Assembly: GCA_009377635.1 (NCBI GenBank)
Contig: WHTR01000006.1
Coordinates: 1-56,504, forward strand
Length of the DNA: 56,504 nt
Direction of reading: 5' to 3'
Source of the DNA: Chloroflexota bacterium
GTDB lineage: Bacteria; Chloroflexota; UBA6077; SHYK01
Shown here: piece by piece, positions 8,294 through 17,462 of the stretch
Numbering within the stretch: position 1 is the first letter of the stretch
Layout of the letters: each line of letters starts with the position of its first letter
Notes under the pieces: model-generated
Told to the model about the DNA's origin: nothing
Seen by the model: only the letters and a program-made list of their open reading frames with translations
Databases searched by the model: none
Position numbers and translations under genes: made by a program

Positions 8294-9527
8294 TGCGAGC
8301 GGCCCGAAGTGTGGTGAGCTCAGCGCGGGAGAGACCGAGCTCACCTTCGTAGATCTCGACATTGTGCTCGCCAAGCAGTGGCGCTCGCCGACGGAGGCGC
8401 CAGGGCGTCGCGGAGAACGCATAGGGACCGCCGGGATACTGGAACGAACGCCCCAGCTCCTCGTGCGTCACCTCGACAAAGAAGCCCCGGGCCTGGAGCT
8501 GCGGGTCGCGAAGGATGTCCTCGGCTGTGTAGACGGCGCCGGTCTCGATCCCCTGCCGCTGGGTCAGCTCCATCGCGTCCTCCCGGGTGTAGCGTCGGAT
8601 GAACCGCTGGAAGACATCGTCGATGTGACGATAGTTCTCGGTCTGTCGCCGAAACTCGGGCTCGCGCCACTTCGGATCGATTAGATCTTCGGCCATGCCC
8701 TCTGAGTCGAGCCAGGCGACGATCCGGTCCCACTGACCCGGGCGCCCCCGGAATCGGATGTCGATGTATCCGTCCTTGCAGGCGAACATGCCGTTGAGCG
8801 CGCTCATGTGTCCGTCGCCCACCCGGGGCTGGCGCTGCACGCCTGTCGCGTAGTACTCGGGCATCGACGCCATGAGGGTCAAAGGCAACGTACTCTGGAC
8901 CGACACGTCCACGTGCTGCCCCTGCCCGGTGAACCCGCGATGCTGCTCCGCGATGAGGGTCGCGGCCGCCGCCTCGGCGGAAGCCTGATGCATCGCCGGC
9001 CAGCCACCCATCATGACGGGTGGTCGGTCCGGCCAGCCGCACATCCACAGCAGGCCGCCCGACGCTTGACCGATCAGCTCCTCCCCCGCATAGTCACCGT
9101 ACGGGCCCGTCTGCCCGAAGGGCGTGATGGAGGTCTGGATGAGGCGGGGATTGCGGGTCTCAAGGTCTCCGTATCCGAGTCCCAGGCCGGCCAGGTACCC
9201 TGGTCGGAAGGTCTCGATCACGATGTCCGCCGTCACGGCCAGCCGACGGAACAGGGCCTGCCCATCGCGCTGCGTGATGTCGACCGTGACGCCGCGCTTA
9301 TTGGCATTGAAGTGCCAATGGAAGAGGCTCCGCTCGGGGCCCGGCTCGTCCTGAAAGTAGGGCGGCAGTCGTCGGCCAGGGTCACCCTCGAGGGGCTCGA
9401 CGCGGATCACGTCTGCGCCCAGGTCCGCGAGCAGCCTGCCGCAGTACACGCCCATCGGGCCGGCAAGATCGAGCACGCGCAGACCGTGCAGCGGGCCGAG
9501 CGCATCGATTTCGGCAGGTTCCATCAT
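8286..9527 (-). CDS. Class III CoA-transferase (CaiB/BaiF family)
   Basis: A 413-residue protein of the usual family size. The N-terminal Rossmann-like part is clear (LRVLDLAGPMGVYCGRLLADLGADVIRVE), followed by GDPGRRLPPYF, the NKRGVTVD segment and the ring-interlocking C-terminal region. Such enzymes move CoA between carboxylic acids, so it may activate an aromatic or aliphatic acid. The active-site Asp normally seen in the GGYQADxxAG-like stretch is not apparent: here it reads GGWPAMHQASAEAA. Convergent with the racemase gene; the upstream Rieske gene is 94 bp away on the same strand, so the two may be co-transcribed. Confidence 0.87.
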   Translation of the reverse strand: MMEPAEIDALGPLHGLRVLDLAGPMGVYCGRLLADLGADVIRVEPLEGDPGRRLPPYFQDEPGPERSLFHWHFNANKRGVTVDITQRDGQALFRRLAVTADIVIETFRPGYLAGLGLGYGDLETRNPRLIQTSITPFGQTGPYGDYAGEELIGQASGGLLWMCGWPDRPPVMMGGWPAMHQASAEAAAATLIAEQHRGFTGQGQHVDVSVQSTLPLTLMASMPEYYATGVQRQPRVGDGHMSALNGMFACKDGYIDIRFRGRPGQWDRIVAWLDSEGMAEDLIDPKWREPEFRRQTENYRHIDDVFQRFIRRYTREDAMELTQRQGIETGAVYTAEDILRDPQLQARGFFVEVTHEELGRSFQYPGGPYAFSATPWRLRRRAPLLGEHNVEIYEGELGLSRAELTTLRAARII

Positions 9528-9621
9528 GGGCAGACGAACTCCCCGTCTCGTGTTCCTTCAGGCCTGGATCGAGGGATGCCGCGCGCCTCAGCCGGGTTAC
9601 GGCAGCAGAGAGCCAGCGATG

Positions 9622-10785
9622 CTACCCGCTGCGCCGCCGCCCGACGTATTCGCGGAGCGAGCCCTCGAGATTCGTGTCGACGATCGGATGGTCTCGCTCG
9701 CGGACGACCCCGAGCGGGTCCAGCCCCTCGCGCGTGCGCTCGATCTCGCGCATGATCATACGCCGGTACAGGACGATGCCGCGATCCGTCGTCGCGAGGC
9801 GCTCGGACCGCCGATCGGTGATCGGGCCCTGCGTCTCCCACGCCATGTAATCCTGCGCCGGAACCTCATCGAGCCGGAAGCGCGCGAACGGGTGCCGTGC
9901 GTCGATGGGCGCCTTGTACGGCGCCTCGTAGATCACCTCTGGCCGTTCGTCCTCGAGGTCCACGCCCGAACCATCGGGCCCCGGGTGGAACTCCACGATG
10001 AAGACATTGGTGTGCGTGTCATCGATCGGCACGCGCATCTGGGTTCGATTCGCGTTTCGGAGGATATTCGGGAAGATCAGCGGATGCTCATCGACGAGGC
10101 CATTGCGATAGGAGCGCTTCTTGATGATCCCACAGGGGACCTCGACGAACTCGAACTCCTCGACGTCGTCGGTCCGCCCGCGCGTGGTATTCGCAGGTCG
10201 CCGGTTCGCCCCATTGCCCCCGACGTCCTGGTGCAAGATCTGTAGGTGCGCCGGGTCGACCGAATTCTCCATCGCCTGGAACCAGTTGCAGTCGAGGCGC
10301 GGCTTGAGCCGCAGCACGCGCTGTCCGTCTCTGCGCGCCCACACGTCGTAGTGCGGGATCTCCGGCCCCGGTTCCGGACCGAGGTACGCCCAGTACATTC
10401 CGATGAATCTCCGCACCGGGTACGCCCGCTGCTTGACGGTCAAGTGAAACAGGCTTCCGGCGGGCTCGGCCGGACACTCGAGACAGTTTCCCTGCGCGTC
10501 GTAGAGCCAACCGTGATAGGCGCAGGCGATGCCACGCTCCTCAACTCGGCCGTACAGTAGCGAGGCGCCGCGGTGCGAGCAATGGTCGGCGAGGAGACCA
10601 ACATGTCCGCTTTTGTCCTTGAAGAGGACGAGGTCCTCCCCCAGGATACGGACGAAGCGCGTTGGCTGTTCGTCAGTCAGCTCCTGGACGTAGCCGACCG
10701 GGTGCCAGTAGCGACGCAGCAGCTCACCGGCTGGCGTGCCGGGGCCGATCCGGGTGAGCAGATCGTTCTCTTCCTGCGTCAGCAT
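9622..10785 (-). CDS. Rieske oxygenase, phthalate 4,5-dioxygenase type
   Basis: A 387-residue terminal oxygenase. The Rieske [2Fe-2S] ligands appear as CSHRG and CAYHGW, and the mononuclear iron site as ENSVDPAHLQILH, matching NxxDxxHxxxxH. The opening MLTQEENDLLTRIGPGTP is the N-terminus of the single-component phthalate-dioxygenase branch, also seen at 24028 and in the fragment at 32440. It would add O2 to, or demethylate, an aromatic acid using electrons from a reductase not visible in this window. The start is supported by a purine-rich GGAGGCGGAAG just upstream. Substrate is inference. Confidence 0.9.
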   Translation of the reverse strand: MLTQEENDLLTRIGPGTPAGELLRRYWHPVGYVQELTDEQPTRFVRILGEDLVLFKDKSGHVGLLADHCSHRGASLLYGRVEERGIACAYHGWLYDAQGNCLECPAEPAGSLFHLTVKQRAYPVRRFIGMYWAYLGPEPGPEIPHYDVWARRDGQRVLRLKPRLDCNWFQAMENSVDPAHLQILHQDVGGNGANRRPANTTRGRTDDVEEFEFVEVPCGIIKKRSYRNGLVDEHPLIFPNILRNANRTQMRVPIDDTHTNVFIVEFHPGPDGSGVDLEDERPEVIYEAPYKAPIDARHPFARFRLDEVPAQDYMAWETQGPITDRRSERLATTDRGIVLYRRMIMREIERTREGLDPLGVVRERDHPIVDTNLEGSLREYVGRRRSG

Positions 10786-10915
10786 CTTCCGCCTCCAGCG
10801 ACCCTTCTCGCGCCAGCGTACTCCGACTGAAAAGGCCGCGTCAAACGCACCGGCCCTCGAAAGGCGGCTGTGCCCCAGCCTCTGGTTCCATCGCCGTCAT
10901 GATGGGCGTCGTCCG

Positions 10916-11293
10916 TTAATTCAGGCCCGACGAGCCGCGGCCACGCCGGGCGAGTGCAGGGGGGAGCTCGAAGCGGCCATCCGGCAAGGGCGGGAAATCG
11001 TGCACGCCGACGATCGCCCCGATGGGGATCGGACCGTAGATGTGCGGAAACCACGGTGCGGACGGATCGGAACGGTTACTGGGCTCCCATCGCAGCTCTG
11101 CGTCCAGCCGGCCCGGATCGACTTCTAAGAGCACGAGATCGGTGCGCCCCGCATGGAAGGTGGCCGCGGGCAGGTGCACGGTGCCGGGATCAGAACAGTG
11201 CACAAAGCCGACGCGATCAAGACTTTCGGGTGCGTAGAAACCACGGTCACGGGCCGCGGCCCAGTCCGCGCGCGAGCAGATATGGGGGATCAT
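10916..11293 (-). CDS. DUF952 family protein
   Basis: A 125-residue protein beginning MIPHICSRADW and carrying GFVHCSDPGTVHLPA and WFPHIYGPIP, the features by which DUF952 is recognised. The longer ORF in the track adds 71 upstream residues of arginine/cysteine-rich non-homologous sequence, so ATG 11293 is chosen. Function of the family is not established; it is a small cytoplasmic alpha/beta protein. It lies between the VOC and Rieske genes on the same strand with gaps of about 85 and 130 bp. Confidence 0.75.
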   Translation of the reverse strand: MIPHICSRADWAAARDRGFYAPESLDRVGFVHCSDPGTVHLPAATFHAGRTDLVLLEVDPGRLDAELRWEPSNRSDPSAPWFPHIYGPIPIGAIVGVHDFPPLPDGRFELPPALARRGRGSSGLN

Positions 11294-11378
11294 CGTGGTA
11301 CTGCTTGGAGATCGCAGCGGCGCTCGGTGGCACGTTGCTCCGGCCCGTCGAGCGGTGCGGCCGACACCGAACCTGCAC

Positions 11379-12395
11379 CTACGCCGGCATCTCTCGTGGA
11401 AGCGCCCCGCCTTGGCCCTGAGACTCGAGCAGCTGCTGCATGTGGAACTCCATCGTGCGTGCTTCGTAGACGGCCATCGAGCTCCGCTCCGGCACCCCGC
11501 CGACAAAGTGGAAGCTGTTCATGTCCCAGTCGTAGAAGTCGTCCCCGCGGCCGTAGACCTCCTTGAACTTCCGTCCGGCCGCGCTACCGTGCAGCGCCGT
11601 TCGAGCCGGCAGCCTCTCCGGTGCCTCGGGGAGCAGCCCCTTCTCTCGATCGAACTCCCACTCCGACAGCTCCCCCCACATACGCCGGTAGCTCGGGAGA
11701 TAGTCCTCGTCGCGCACGACCAGGGCCGCGTGGAGCCCGCGCCACTCGCCGCGCCCGCCGACGCGGCGGCCGAGCTCTTCCGCCTGCCTGTAGACGTCCC
11801 GGGCTCCGCCGGCTAGCGGGAGCACGAGCGTGTTGCCCGGGATGTCGGAACTCTGGTTCGGGTCCAGCGCACAGAACCGATGGTAGAAGTCCGCCGTCCG
11901 CTGAAGGTCCCGCGACTCGTACACCCCATGGCTGATGCGCCCAACCTTGAGCGGCCCGCAGTCATCCATCGCTCCCGGTGGCAGGTGCACGGGCGCCCAG
12001 AACTCGAACTCGTTCCCGTCCGGGTCCTCCCAGTAGATCACCGTCCCGTCTTCTCCCTCGGCCGACGTGTGGATGGGATCGGAGTGCGGAACCTGGTGCT
12101 GATCCAGACGGCGCAGGTGCCCGTCAATGTCCTCCTGACGAGTGAAGAAACCGTATCGAGGACACTCCTTGCCCAACCCTCGCGTAGCCGGGAGCGGGTT
12201 CTTCTGCACAAAGCCACCATGGTGGCAGTGCGTCAGCTTCTGGAAGGCGCCGATCTGACGGCGCTCGTCCACCTGGCCGTACGGCCGAGCACCGAGGATG
12301 CGCTCGTGAAAGTCCATCCATCGATCCAGGTCGTTCGTCCCGACGACGTAATGATCGATCCAGTACACGGATCCCGGCCGCTGGTCCTCGAGCAT
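11379..12395 (-). CDS. VOC-superfamily protein (glyoxalase/extradiol dioxygenase fold)
   Basis: A 338-residue protein with two VOC modules. The first opens with YWIDHYVVGTNDLDRWMDFH and contains DPDGNEFEFW, the usual Glu metal ligand; the second opens with GRISHGVYESRDLQRTADFYHRF. Such proteins bind a divalent metal and act as extradiol ring-cleavage dioxygenases, isomerases or lyases. ATG 12395 is preferred because GGGAGGAAG lies 6 bp upstream; the longer start would translate that ribosome site. It is first in a minus-strand run with the DUF952, Rieske and CoA-transferase genes, consistent with aromatic catabolism, but the exact reaction is unknown. Confidence 0.82.
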   Translation of the reverse strand: MLEDQRPGSVYWIDHYVVGTNDLDRWMDFHERILGARPYGQVDERRQIGAFQKLTHCHHGGFVQKNPLPATRGLGKECPRYGFFTRQEDIDGHLRRLDQHQVPHSDPIHTSAEGEDGTVIYWEDPDGNEFEFWAPVHLPPGAMDDCGPLKVGRISHGVYESRDLQRTADFYHRFCALDPNQSSDIPGNTLVLPLAGGARDVYRQAEELGRRVGGRGEWRGLHAALVVRDEDYLPSYRRMWGELSEWEFDREKGLLPEAPERLPARTALHGSAAGRKFKEVYGRGDDFYDWDMNSFHFVGGVPERSSMAVYEARTMEFHMQQLLESQGQGGALPREMPA

Positions 12396-12505
12396 GATGT
12401 CTTCCTCCCTCATGCGTCGGCGATCGTCGCATCTGCAGGAAATGTATCTGCGAGCCGAGAAGCTGTCAAACCAGGCCGGACGACCCGAACGCAGGCACTC
12501 TTCAG

Positions 12506-12550
12506 ACCCACCTGCCCGTCCCTGTCAACCGCAGGGACGGGCAGGTGGGT
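12506..12550. repeat. Perfect 19-bp inverted repeat with 7-nt loop
   Basis: Arms 12506-12524 and 12532-12550 are exact complements, beginning ACCCACCTGCCC, and flank the loop TCAACCG. Neither strand has a following T-tract. It lies between the minus-strand gene ending at 12649 and the start of the VOC gene, so it could be a terminator/attenuator hairpin or a REP-like unit. Confidence 0.8.
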
Positions 12551-12648
12551 TCGGATGGCTGTGGAGCCGGTGCGGTCAGGCTCTCCGGGAGATCCACGCG
12601 GGCTCCTCGCTCCAGCGCCGTTCAACCGATCCTGACCTTGCTCCTCCC

Positions 12649-13203
12649 TCACTCGCCGACGCAAGACGCGATCCATTCCTTCGCCGGTGCAGTTCGTTCC
12701 TCCGCCCAATCCTGATATTCAAGATTCAACTGCCGGTATCGCTCGGCCTGCGGTGTGTCCAATCCCGCCTCATAGCCAGGCTGCGCCTTCAGCCAAGCGC
12801 TATACTCGCTCCGTTCGCGCTCCAACTCCTGGCCCGCGTCGGTCTGGAGCCACTGTCGATAACACGCGTTCGAGCGCATCGTCCTCAGCCCTTCTTCTGA
12901 GTGGAAATATGGCTGTGCTTCCAGCCACTGGAGATACTCTTCCCTGCCCTCCTGGCTACCCCGGATCTGGTCGGCCTCCTCGCGCGTTTTGGCGCATTTA
13001 TATAGATACGGAGGGGAATCTGGCACAGTGAAGTACCAGCGGGCCACACAGTCGCCCGGACCGGCTTCAGCGCCGGAAGTCACTTGTGCGACCTCCTCTC
13101 CCGGCGGTAAAGCAGCCGCGATCACCACGGCCATAGCCGGCACGAGGATTCCGGCGATGAACAACCACACCCCTGCTGAGGGCAAACGGTAGCCGTGTAG
13201 CAT
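12649..13203 (-). CDS. Membrane-anchored protein with YxxWLxxQ-type repeats
   Basis: A 184-residue protein of no family I recognise. An N-terminal hydrophobic segment (VWLFIAGILVPAMAVVIAAAL, about residues 12-32) should anchor it in the membrane. The remainder is polar and contains four degenerate copies of a Tyr-x-x-Trp unit: EYLQWLEAQP, CYRQWLQTDAG, EYSAWLKAQP and EYQDWAEER, spaced 20-30 residues apart. Four cysteines are spread through it. Codon usage is like neighbours and the frame is open throughout, so it is likely real. No operon partner is evident: it lies 98 bp downstream of the anti-sigma gene on the same strand and may be part of that sigma unit. Confidence 0.6.
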   Translation of the reverse strand: MLHGYRLPSAGVWLFIAGILVPAMAVVIAAALPPGEEVAQVTSGAEAGPGDCVARWYFTVPDSPPYLYKCAKTREEADQIRGSQEGREEYLQWLEAQPYFHSEEGLRTMRSNACYRQWLQTDAGQELERERSEYSAWLKAQPGYEAGLDTPQAERYRQLNLEYQDWAEERTAPAKEWIASCVGE

Positions 13204-13301
13204 GATTCCTCCCTTCGAATCACTCTAGAGTCAAGCACGTGCAGCCTGATCACGTCAGTACTCCTATTACCAACGCACCTCCTTGGCATCGTGTCTGCAC
13301 C

Positions 13302-14606
13302 TCACGGAAGGCGGAAATGGAACTCCCACGGGCCGGTCATTCGGACTATGTCCGTCGGGTCTCCCGAATGCAGAGTGAACGCGTCGACGCGGAACGTGCA
13401 CTCCGTGCCAGGCGCTCCAGGCGGAGAATCGAACATCGCCTGCCAGACCCCCGGCGCGATGTGGTAAGGATTCCCCGCAGCCCACCCTTCGGTGGGATCG
13501 CCGCCGACGAGGCAACCGTCCCCCTTCAATCGCACACCGACAGGCTGCCAGTTCGGCCCGTCAGGCGCCTCGGGAATGCTGGTGACGCGGAAACGGACGA
13601 CCGTCGCGCTCGGCGCAGCGCTCACACGCTCGAGGGTGAGGGTCACGGCCATCCCGTCCACCTGACTGCGCACCTCAACGCACTTCTCACCCTCGTCATT
13701 TTCAACGACGCGACGGCTCAGGGCGTCTAACCTATCGCAGCGAATCGTCACATCCTCGGACGTCACACTCGACTGCGGTTCGATGACCCGGCCACGAACT
13801 AGCGGCAGGATGAAGCGATACTCCCACGGGCCGGGGAGCGTCACGATTCGCACGCGTCGGTCGTCAACGATGTGCGCAGCCGAAAGCTGCGGGAAGGTGA
13901 GCGTGAACGTCACCTCCCGGGTATTCGATGGGAGCTCCGGCACGGAAAAGAAGTCGAGCCTCGCCGCCGCGCCGTTCACTTCTCCAGCCCCCCTGCCACC
14001 GGTCGGGCTGTAGCGGCGCCCCTCTGAATCGACGAGCTCTGGCACCACACGAGGTGTCGTGTGCTCGGCGGCGAATGATTCCGGCACGGCGACGGTGGAG
14101 GCGATAGCGACGAGGCTCGGATCGGCGTAGGCGCGCTCGAGCGTGATCGTCATGTCGTGATGAGTCTGTGAGAGATTGAGCTCCTGGACGAATCCCGCCT
14201 CCGCGACGTGCGACAGTCCGGGAGAGGTCTGCCAAATCCTCTGGACCAACGGTGAGACAGCCGCGTACGCCACAGCCGCCATGAGCAGGAGCGCGACGAT
14301 CGCGGGAATAATTCGCCAGCCGCGGGGCAGCCACGAGGCGGGCAAACGGACAGAGCGGATGCGCGGCGGCCCGTCGCGGCGCACCCGCCACCCGCGCGCG
14401 TTCTCTTCGAGGGCGAGCTGCAGGGCATTCGTCCACAGCCGCGCGCGCGTGGCCGGTTCCAGCGGCGGCACCTGCTCAGCCTCGACAACGAGCCGAGTGA
14501 CCTCATCCAGCTCCGGGTCGAGGTCGGTACCCTGATCCGTCCCAGACAGAACCGCATCCAGCCGCTTGCTCTGCGCCTCGGCCTCGATCCGTTCGTCGTA
14601 CTTCAT
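13302..14606 (-). CDS. Putative transmembrane anti-sigma factor
   Basis: A 434-residue protein: a cytoplasmic N-terminus of about 95 residues, one transmembrane helix (IIPAIVALLLMAAVAYAAV, about residues 100-118) and a 310-residue extracytoplasmic part resembling DUF4179-like beta-rich domains of anti-sigma factors. It starts 4 bp inside the preceding ECF sigma gene (ATGA overlap), the strongest sign of its role: holding the sigma factor inactive until an envelope signal is sensed. The N-terminal region lacks the HxxxCxxC zinc motif of ZAS domains. The signal is unknown. Confidence 0.72.
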   Translation of the reverse strand: MKYDERIEAEAQSKRLDAVLSGTDQGTDLDPELDEVTRLVVEAEQVPPLEPATRARLWTNALQLALEENARGWRVRRDGPPRIRSVRLPASWLPRGWRIIPAIVALLLMAAVAYAAVSPLVQRIWQTSPGLSHVAEAGFVQELNLSQTHHDMTITLERAYADPSLVAIASTVAVPESFAAEHTTPRVVPELVDSEGRRYSPTGGRGAGEVNGAAARLDFFSVPELPSNTREVTFTLTFPQLSAAHIVDDRRVRIVTLPGPWEYRFILPLVRGRVIEPQSSVTSEDVTIRCDRLDALSRRVVENDEGEKCVEVRSQVDGMAVTLTLERVSAAPSATVVRFRVTSIPEAPDGPNWQPVGVRLKGDGCLVGGDPTEGWAAGNPYHIAPGVWQAMFDSPPGAPGTECTFRVDAFTLHSGDPTDIVRMTGPWEFHFRLP

Positions 14607-15202
14607 GCTGATCGCTCCGGTTCATCCATGGTCGCTCGGTACCGCGCGTGGAGCCCGCGGATGACGCGATGAAGTTGCATCGTCACCGCCCCTTCGCTCT
14701 TCCCGACAACATGTCCGATCCCCGCATTGCTCAGGTGGCCGGCCACGCGCAGGGACAAGAGCTCCCGCTCGTCGGCCGCGAGCGCGCCGATCAGCCGCCT
14801 CATGACCGCCACGGCCTCTGAGTCCAGCACCACGGCGAGCGGGTTGGGCCCAGGATCGGCGAGCGCCTCCGTCTCTTCGTGGAGGCGGGCGGCCGACGGC
14901 CGTCGCACGTGACTCGTGCGAGCGTTCCGTGCGATGGCGAAGAGCCACGCCGGAAACGAGGGGCCCCGAAACGTTCCCAGCTTCTCCAGCGCCGATGCGA
15001 AGGTCACGCTCGTCAAGTCTTCCGCATCCTCCCGGTGGCCGAGGCTGCGAAGGTGGTAGCCGTAGACACGATCGAGATACTGCTCGTAGAGCGTCGCGAA
15101 GGCGGCGCGATCGACGAGCGCTGCGCGAACCAGCTCGCCGTCTGTGCGCTCACCCACGGGATTGGCTTCGTTTGAGGACTGTGAGGGCCTCGCCTCTGGC
15201 AT
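14603..15202 (-). CDS. ECF-family RNA polymerase sigma factor
   Basis: A 199-residue sigma-70 factor with only regions 2 and 4. Region 2 is seen as AAFATLYEQYLDRVYGYHLR and EDAEDLTSVTFASALEKL (about 33-80). Region 4 is LSLRVAGHLSNAGIGHVVGKSEGAV followed by the recognition helix (about 148-185). Region 3 is absent, as expected of ECF factors. Coupled to a downstream membrane anti-sigma gene by a 4-bp overlap, so expected to direct an envelope-stress or adaptation regulon. An AT-rich segment CTATGTATATAG about 40 bp upstream may hold its promoter. Confidence 0.9.
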   Translation of the reverse strand: MPEARPSQSSNEANPVGERTDGELVRAALVDRAAFATLYEQYLDRVYGYHLRSLGHREDAEDLTSVTFASALEKLGTFRGPSFPAWLFAIARNARTSHVRRPSAARLHEETEALADPGPNPLAVVLDSEAVAVMRRLIGALAADERELLSLRVAGHLSNAGIGHVVGKSEGAVTMQLHRVIRGLHARYRATMDEPERSA

Positions 15203-15383
15203 CCTCGGTCTCCCGCATCACCATGAACGTGTTATCGGCCTCTATGTATATAGACGCACGACGCATGCGAACCTAACAACCTGCGGTCCGGCTCGCGCGC
15301 TCGTCCTTATCCGACGCCGCGCGGCGCGCTGGCGATCCGCGCGTGCGGTTCCTATGCGCCAGGCCTTGAGGGACGACGGTTCC

Positions 15384-17338
15384 TCACGGGCATGGCGGAT
15401 CCCCGCTCATCAGCAATGGACATACGTGGTCCGACAATCTCAGAACGCATAGCACTGACTCAATCGGCTCGGCGTCGGAGACCACGTCGTAGATCGACAC
15501 GCTCGTGATCGTGCCGGTTGCTGCAACCGAAGACATCGTCCCATGGAACATGTCCGCCTCTCGGTTGCCGCTGATAAGGACGAACGCAGGCTGAGGGGAT
15601 CCGGACACCAGCTGGGCATAGGGACGATACCGACCGCACCCGTCAGGCGTACTCGCGATGATGCGCTCGCGGCTCTCGAAGGTGAGAGGATAGGCGAGCC
15701 AGTAATCCGCGTAGACGCGATCGATGCCCTGATCATCCAGAAAGCGGATCAAGGCAGAACGTGTTTCGGGGGTACTTCCGCCCCCCGGGGCTGGCGAGAG
15801 TAGCCAAGGATCCGCCGTGGCCAGGTTGTGGACGTTCAGCGCCAGGGGGAGCATGACCGTCATGAGGAAGAGCGATCGGCGCGGACGCAAGCGCCACGCA
15901 ACGCCGGCATCGAGCGGCACCAGGACGTACAGGAGAAGGGCATAGCGGGGCTCCGCGGGCCATAACGAGAGCTGCGTGAAGGGGAGGAATGCCACTGCGG
16001 CCAGCCCGACGGTGATGAGCAGGGCCGGCCCGGTCTCCGATCTGTTTCCGCGCCGGAGAAGACGAAAAAGAGGCTGGCGGTACGGAATCAATCCGATCAC
16101 GAGGAGGACGTCTGCCACAACCGCTACTGGTAGGTGCTGGGCGGGCCCGATGGTGCCGTGGGCCTGCCACAGGTCAGTGTTGCCTATCGGTTGAGCGAGT
16201 CCAACCAGGACTGGCAGCCCGACACGCCAGAGGCTCAACAGGCTGCTGGGAATCTCAGCCCACGTCGTCGCCTGGTCTGCCAGGGCTGCCGCGGTCGTTA
16301 GATGTCCGCGGACACTGTCGACGATGAAGGGTGCGGCTCCGAGCAGAAACCCAACACTCGCGACGATGCCGGCACCGATGACGGCTCGGCCGAGGCGGAG
16401 CATCAAGTACGCGGCGACCGGCGCCAGGTAGATCACAGCGAGCTGGTTGGTCCAGAAGGCGAGCCCTGCGGCCAGCCCGAGCAGCGTCGGCCAGGCGGCG
16501 GACCGCGCCGCGCTTATCCCGATTCGCGTCCACCTGAGGCGGACCCCTCCCGGCCGTGCCATGAGATCGGGCCGGGACGGGTCGGCTGACAACGCTGGGC
16601 CGGGCGTCCCCGCCCTGACGCGGTCCCCCACGACCAGCGCGAGGAGCAGAACTAGTGGGTCACTTCTCATGGATATTGCCATTGCTTCGGGTTCCATCGT
16701 CCGGTAGGGCGGGGCCTTGTGCCCCGCCGTTGCGCCGCGAAGCGGCGCGGGACAAGCCCGCGCCCTACTGGACGAAAAGGCCACGCTCACAGGAACTGAC
16801 CCACTAGCTCGCCCAAGAACAGGAGCTCCGCGTACCCACCCCGCGGCTTCGTGCTCCACACGGCGAGCATGGTGGGCGGCACGGCCAGGTAGAGGGCCGT
16901 GAGCAGCGCCGGCCCTCGGCCAAAGAGCCGAGCCGCAACCGTGTAGCTCAGACCAATGAACCCCACCGAGAAGAGTGTCGGGACGAGCTTGAGGGCGAAG
17001 GTCGTGGGACCGAGGAGGGCGAAGGCGAGCGCAGCGGCGTAGGCCTCCAGCGCGCCCATGTAATTCTGGCCCCAGTAGAAGACTGGCCGCTCGCCGTCGT
17101 AGAGGATGTGGCGGGCCATCAATCCGACGACTGCCTCGTCACCCTCCAGCCAGCCGAGGGGGCTCGCGATGACGACCAGTCGGAGGGCCAGCGCGCCGAG
17201 CAGGATCGGGGCGAGCGCAGTCATCACGATCAACCCAGCGCCCGTGCTCCCCCGCTCGTGCATGGCGTACTCGCGTTTGGCATCTATGTCCACAGGGCGA
17301 CCTGCTTTCCTCGTCCTGCGCACTCTGCCGGCCGCCAA
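15384..17338 (-). pseudogene. GT39/ArnT-like membrane glycosyltransferase gene split by a MITE
   Basis: Two minus-strand ORFs are halves of one polytopic glycosyltransferase. The N-terminal half (ORF 16787-17338) has LGWLEGDEAVVGLMARHIL with the DE motif and YWGQNYMGALEAY. The C-terminal half (15384-16650) has many hydrophobic helices and a soluble tail. Between them lies a 148-bp element flanked by CTAG. Removing the element plus one CTAG joins GAG-CTA-G with TT-CTG in frame (GELV-LLLALVVGDR) and gives a single 601-codon reading frame. The intact protein would move a sugar from a polyprenyl carrier on the outer face of the membrane. As it stands, the N-terminal ORF stops inside the element. 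Confidence 0.85.
16656..16803. mobile_element. 148-bp MITE with CTAG target duplication
   Basis: Ends TGGGTCACTTC and GAACTGACCCA are inverted repeats (7 bp exact, 10 of 11). Both ends abut CTAG (16652-16655 and 16804-16807), a 4-bp target duplication. Inside is a second long imperfect palindrome running from CGTCCGGTAGGGCGGGG to GCCCGCGCCCTACTGGACG. There is no coding capacity. CTAG duplications are known for IS701- and some IS5-type transposases; which enzyme moved this one is inference. Confidence 0.85.
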
Positions 17339-17398
17339 GGTCGACTCGTAACAAATAACCGAGGGTCGTTACCAGGGATCGCTAATTGCAGGTGGCAA

Positions 17399-17461
17399 CG
17401 AATCCGGCGTTGTGTGCTGGCGAATCAGCGCCTCGGTCAATCCGGGCATGATCGTGTCCAT
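17399..17461 (-). pseudogene. Possible N-terminal scrap of a SWIM zinc-finger-type gene
   Basis: From ATG 17461 the minus strand reads MDTIMPGLTEALIRQHTTPDS, which resembles the start of SWIM-zinc-finger proteins (LTEALIRQHATPxSF). It begins beside the stop of the decayed ATPase and similarity is lost after about 21 residues. Short match; tentative. Confidence 0.3.
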
Positions 17462-17462
17462 G

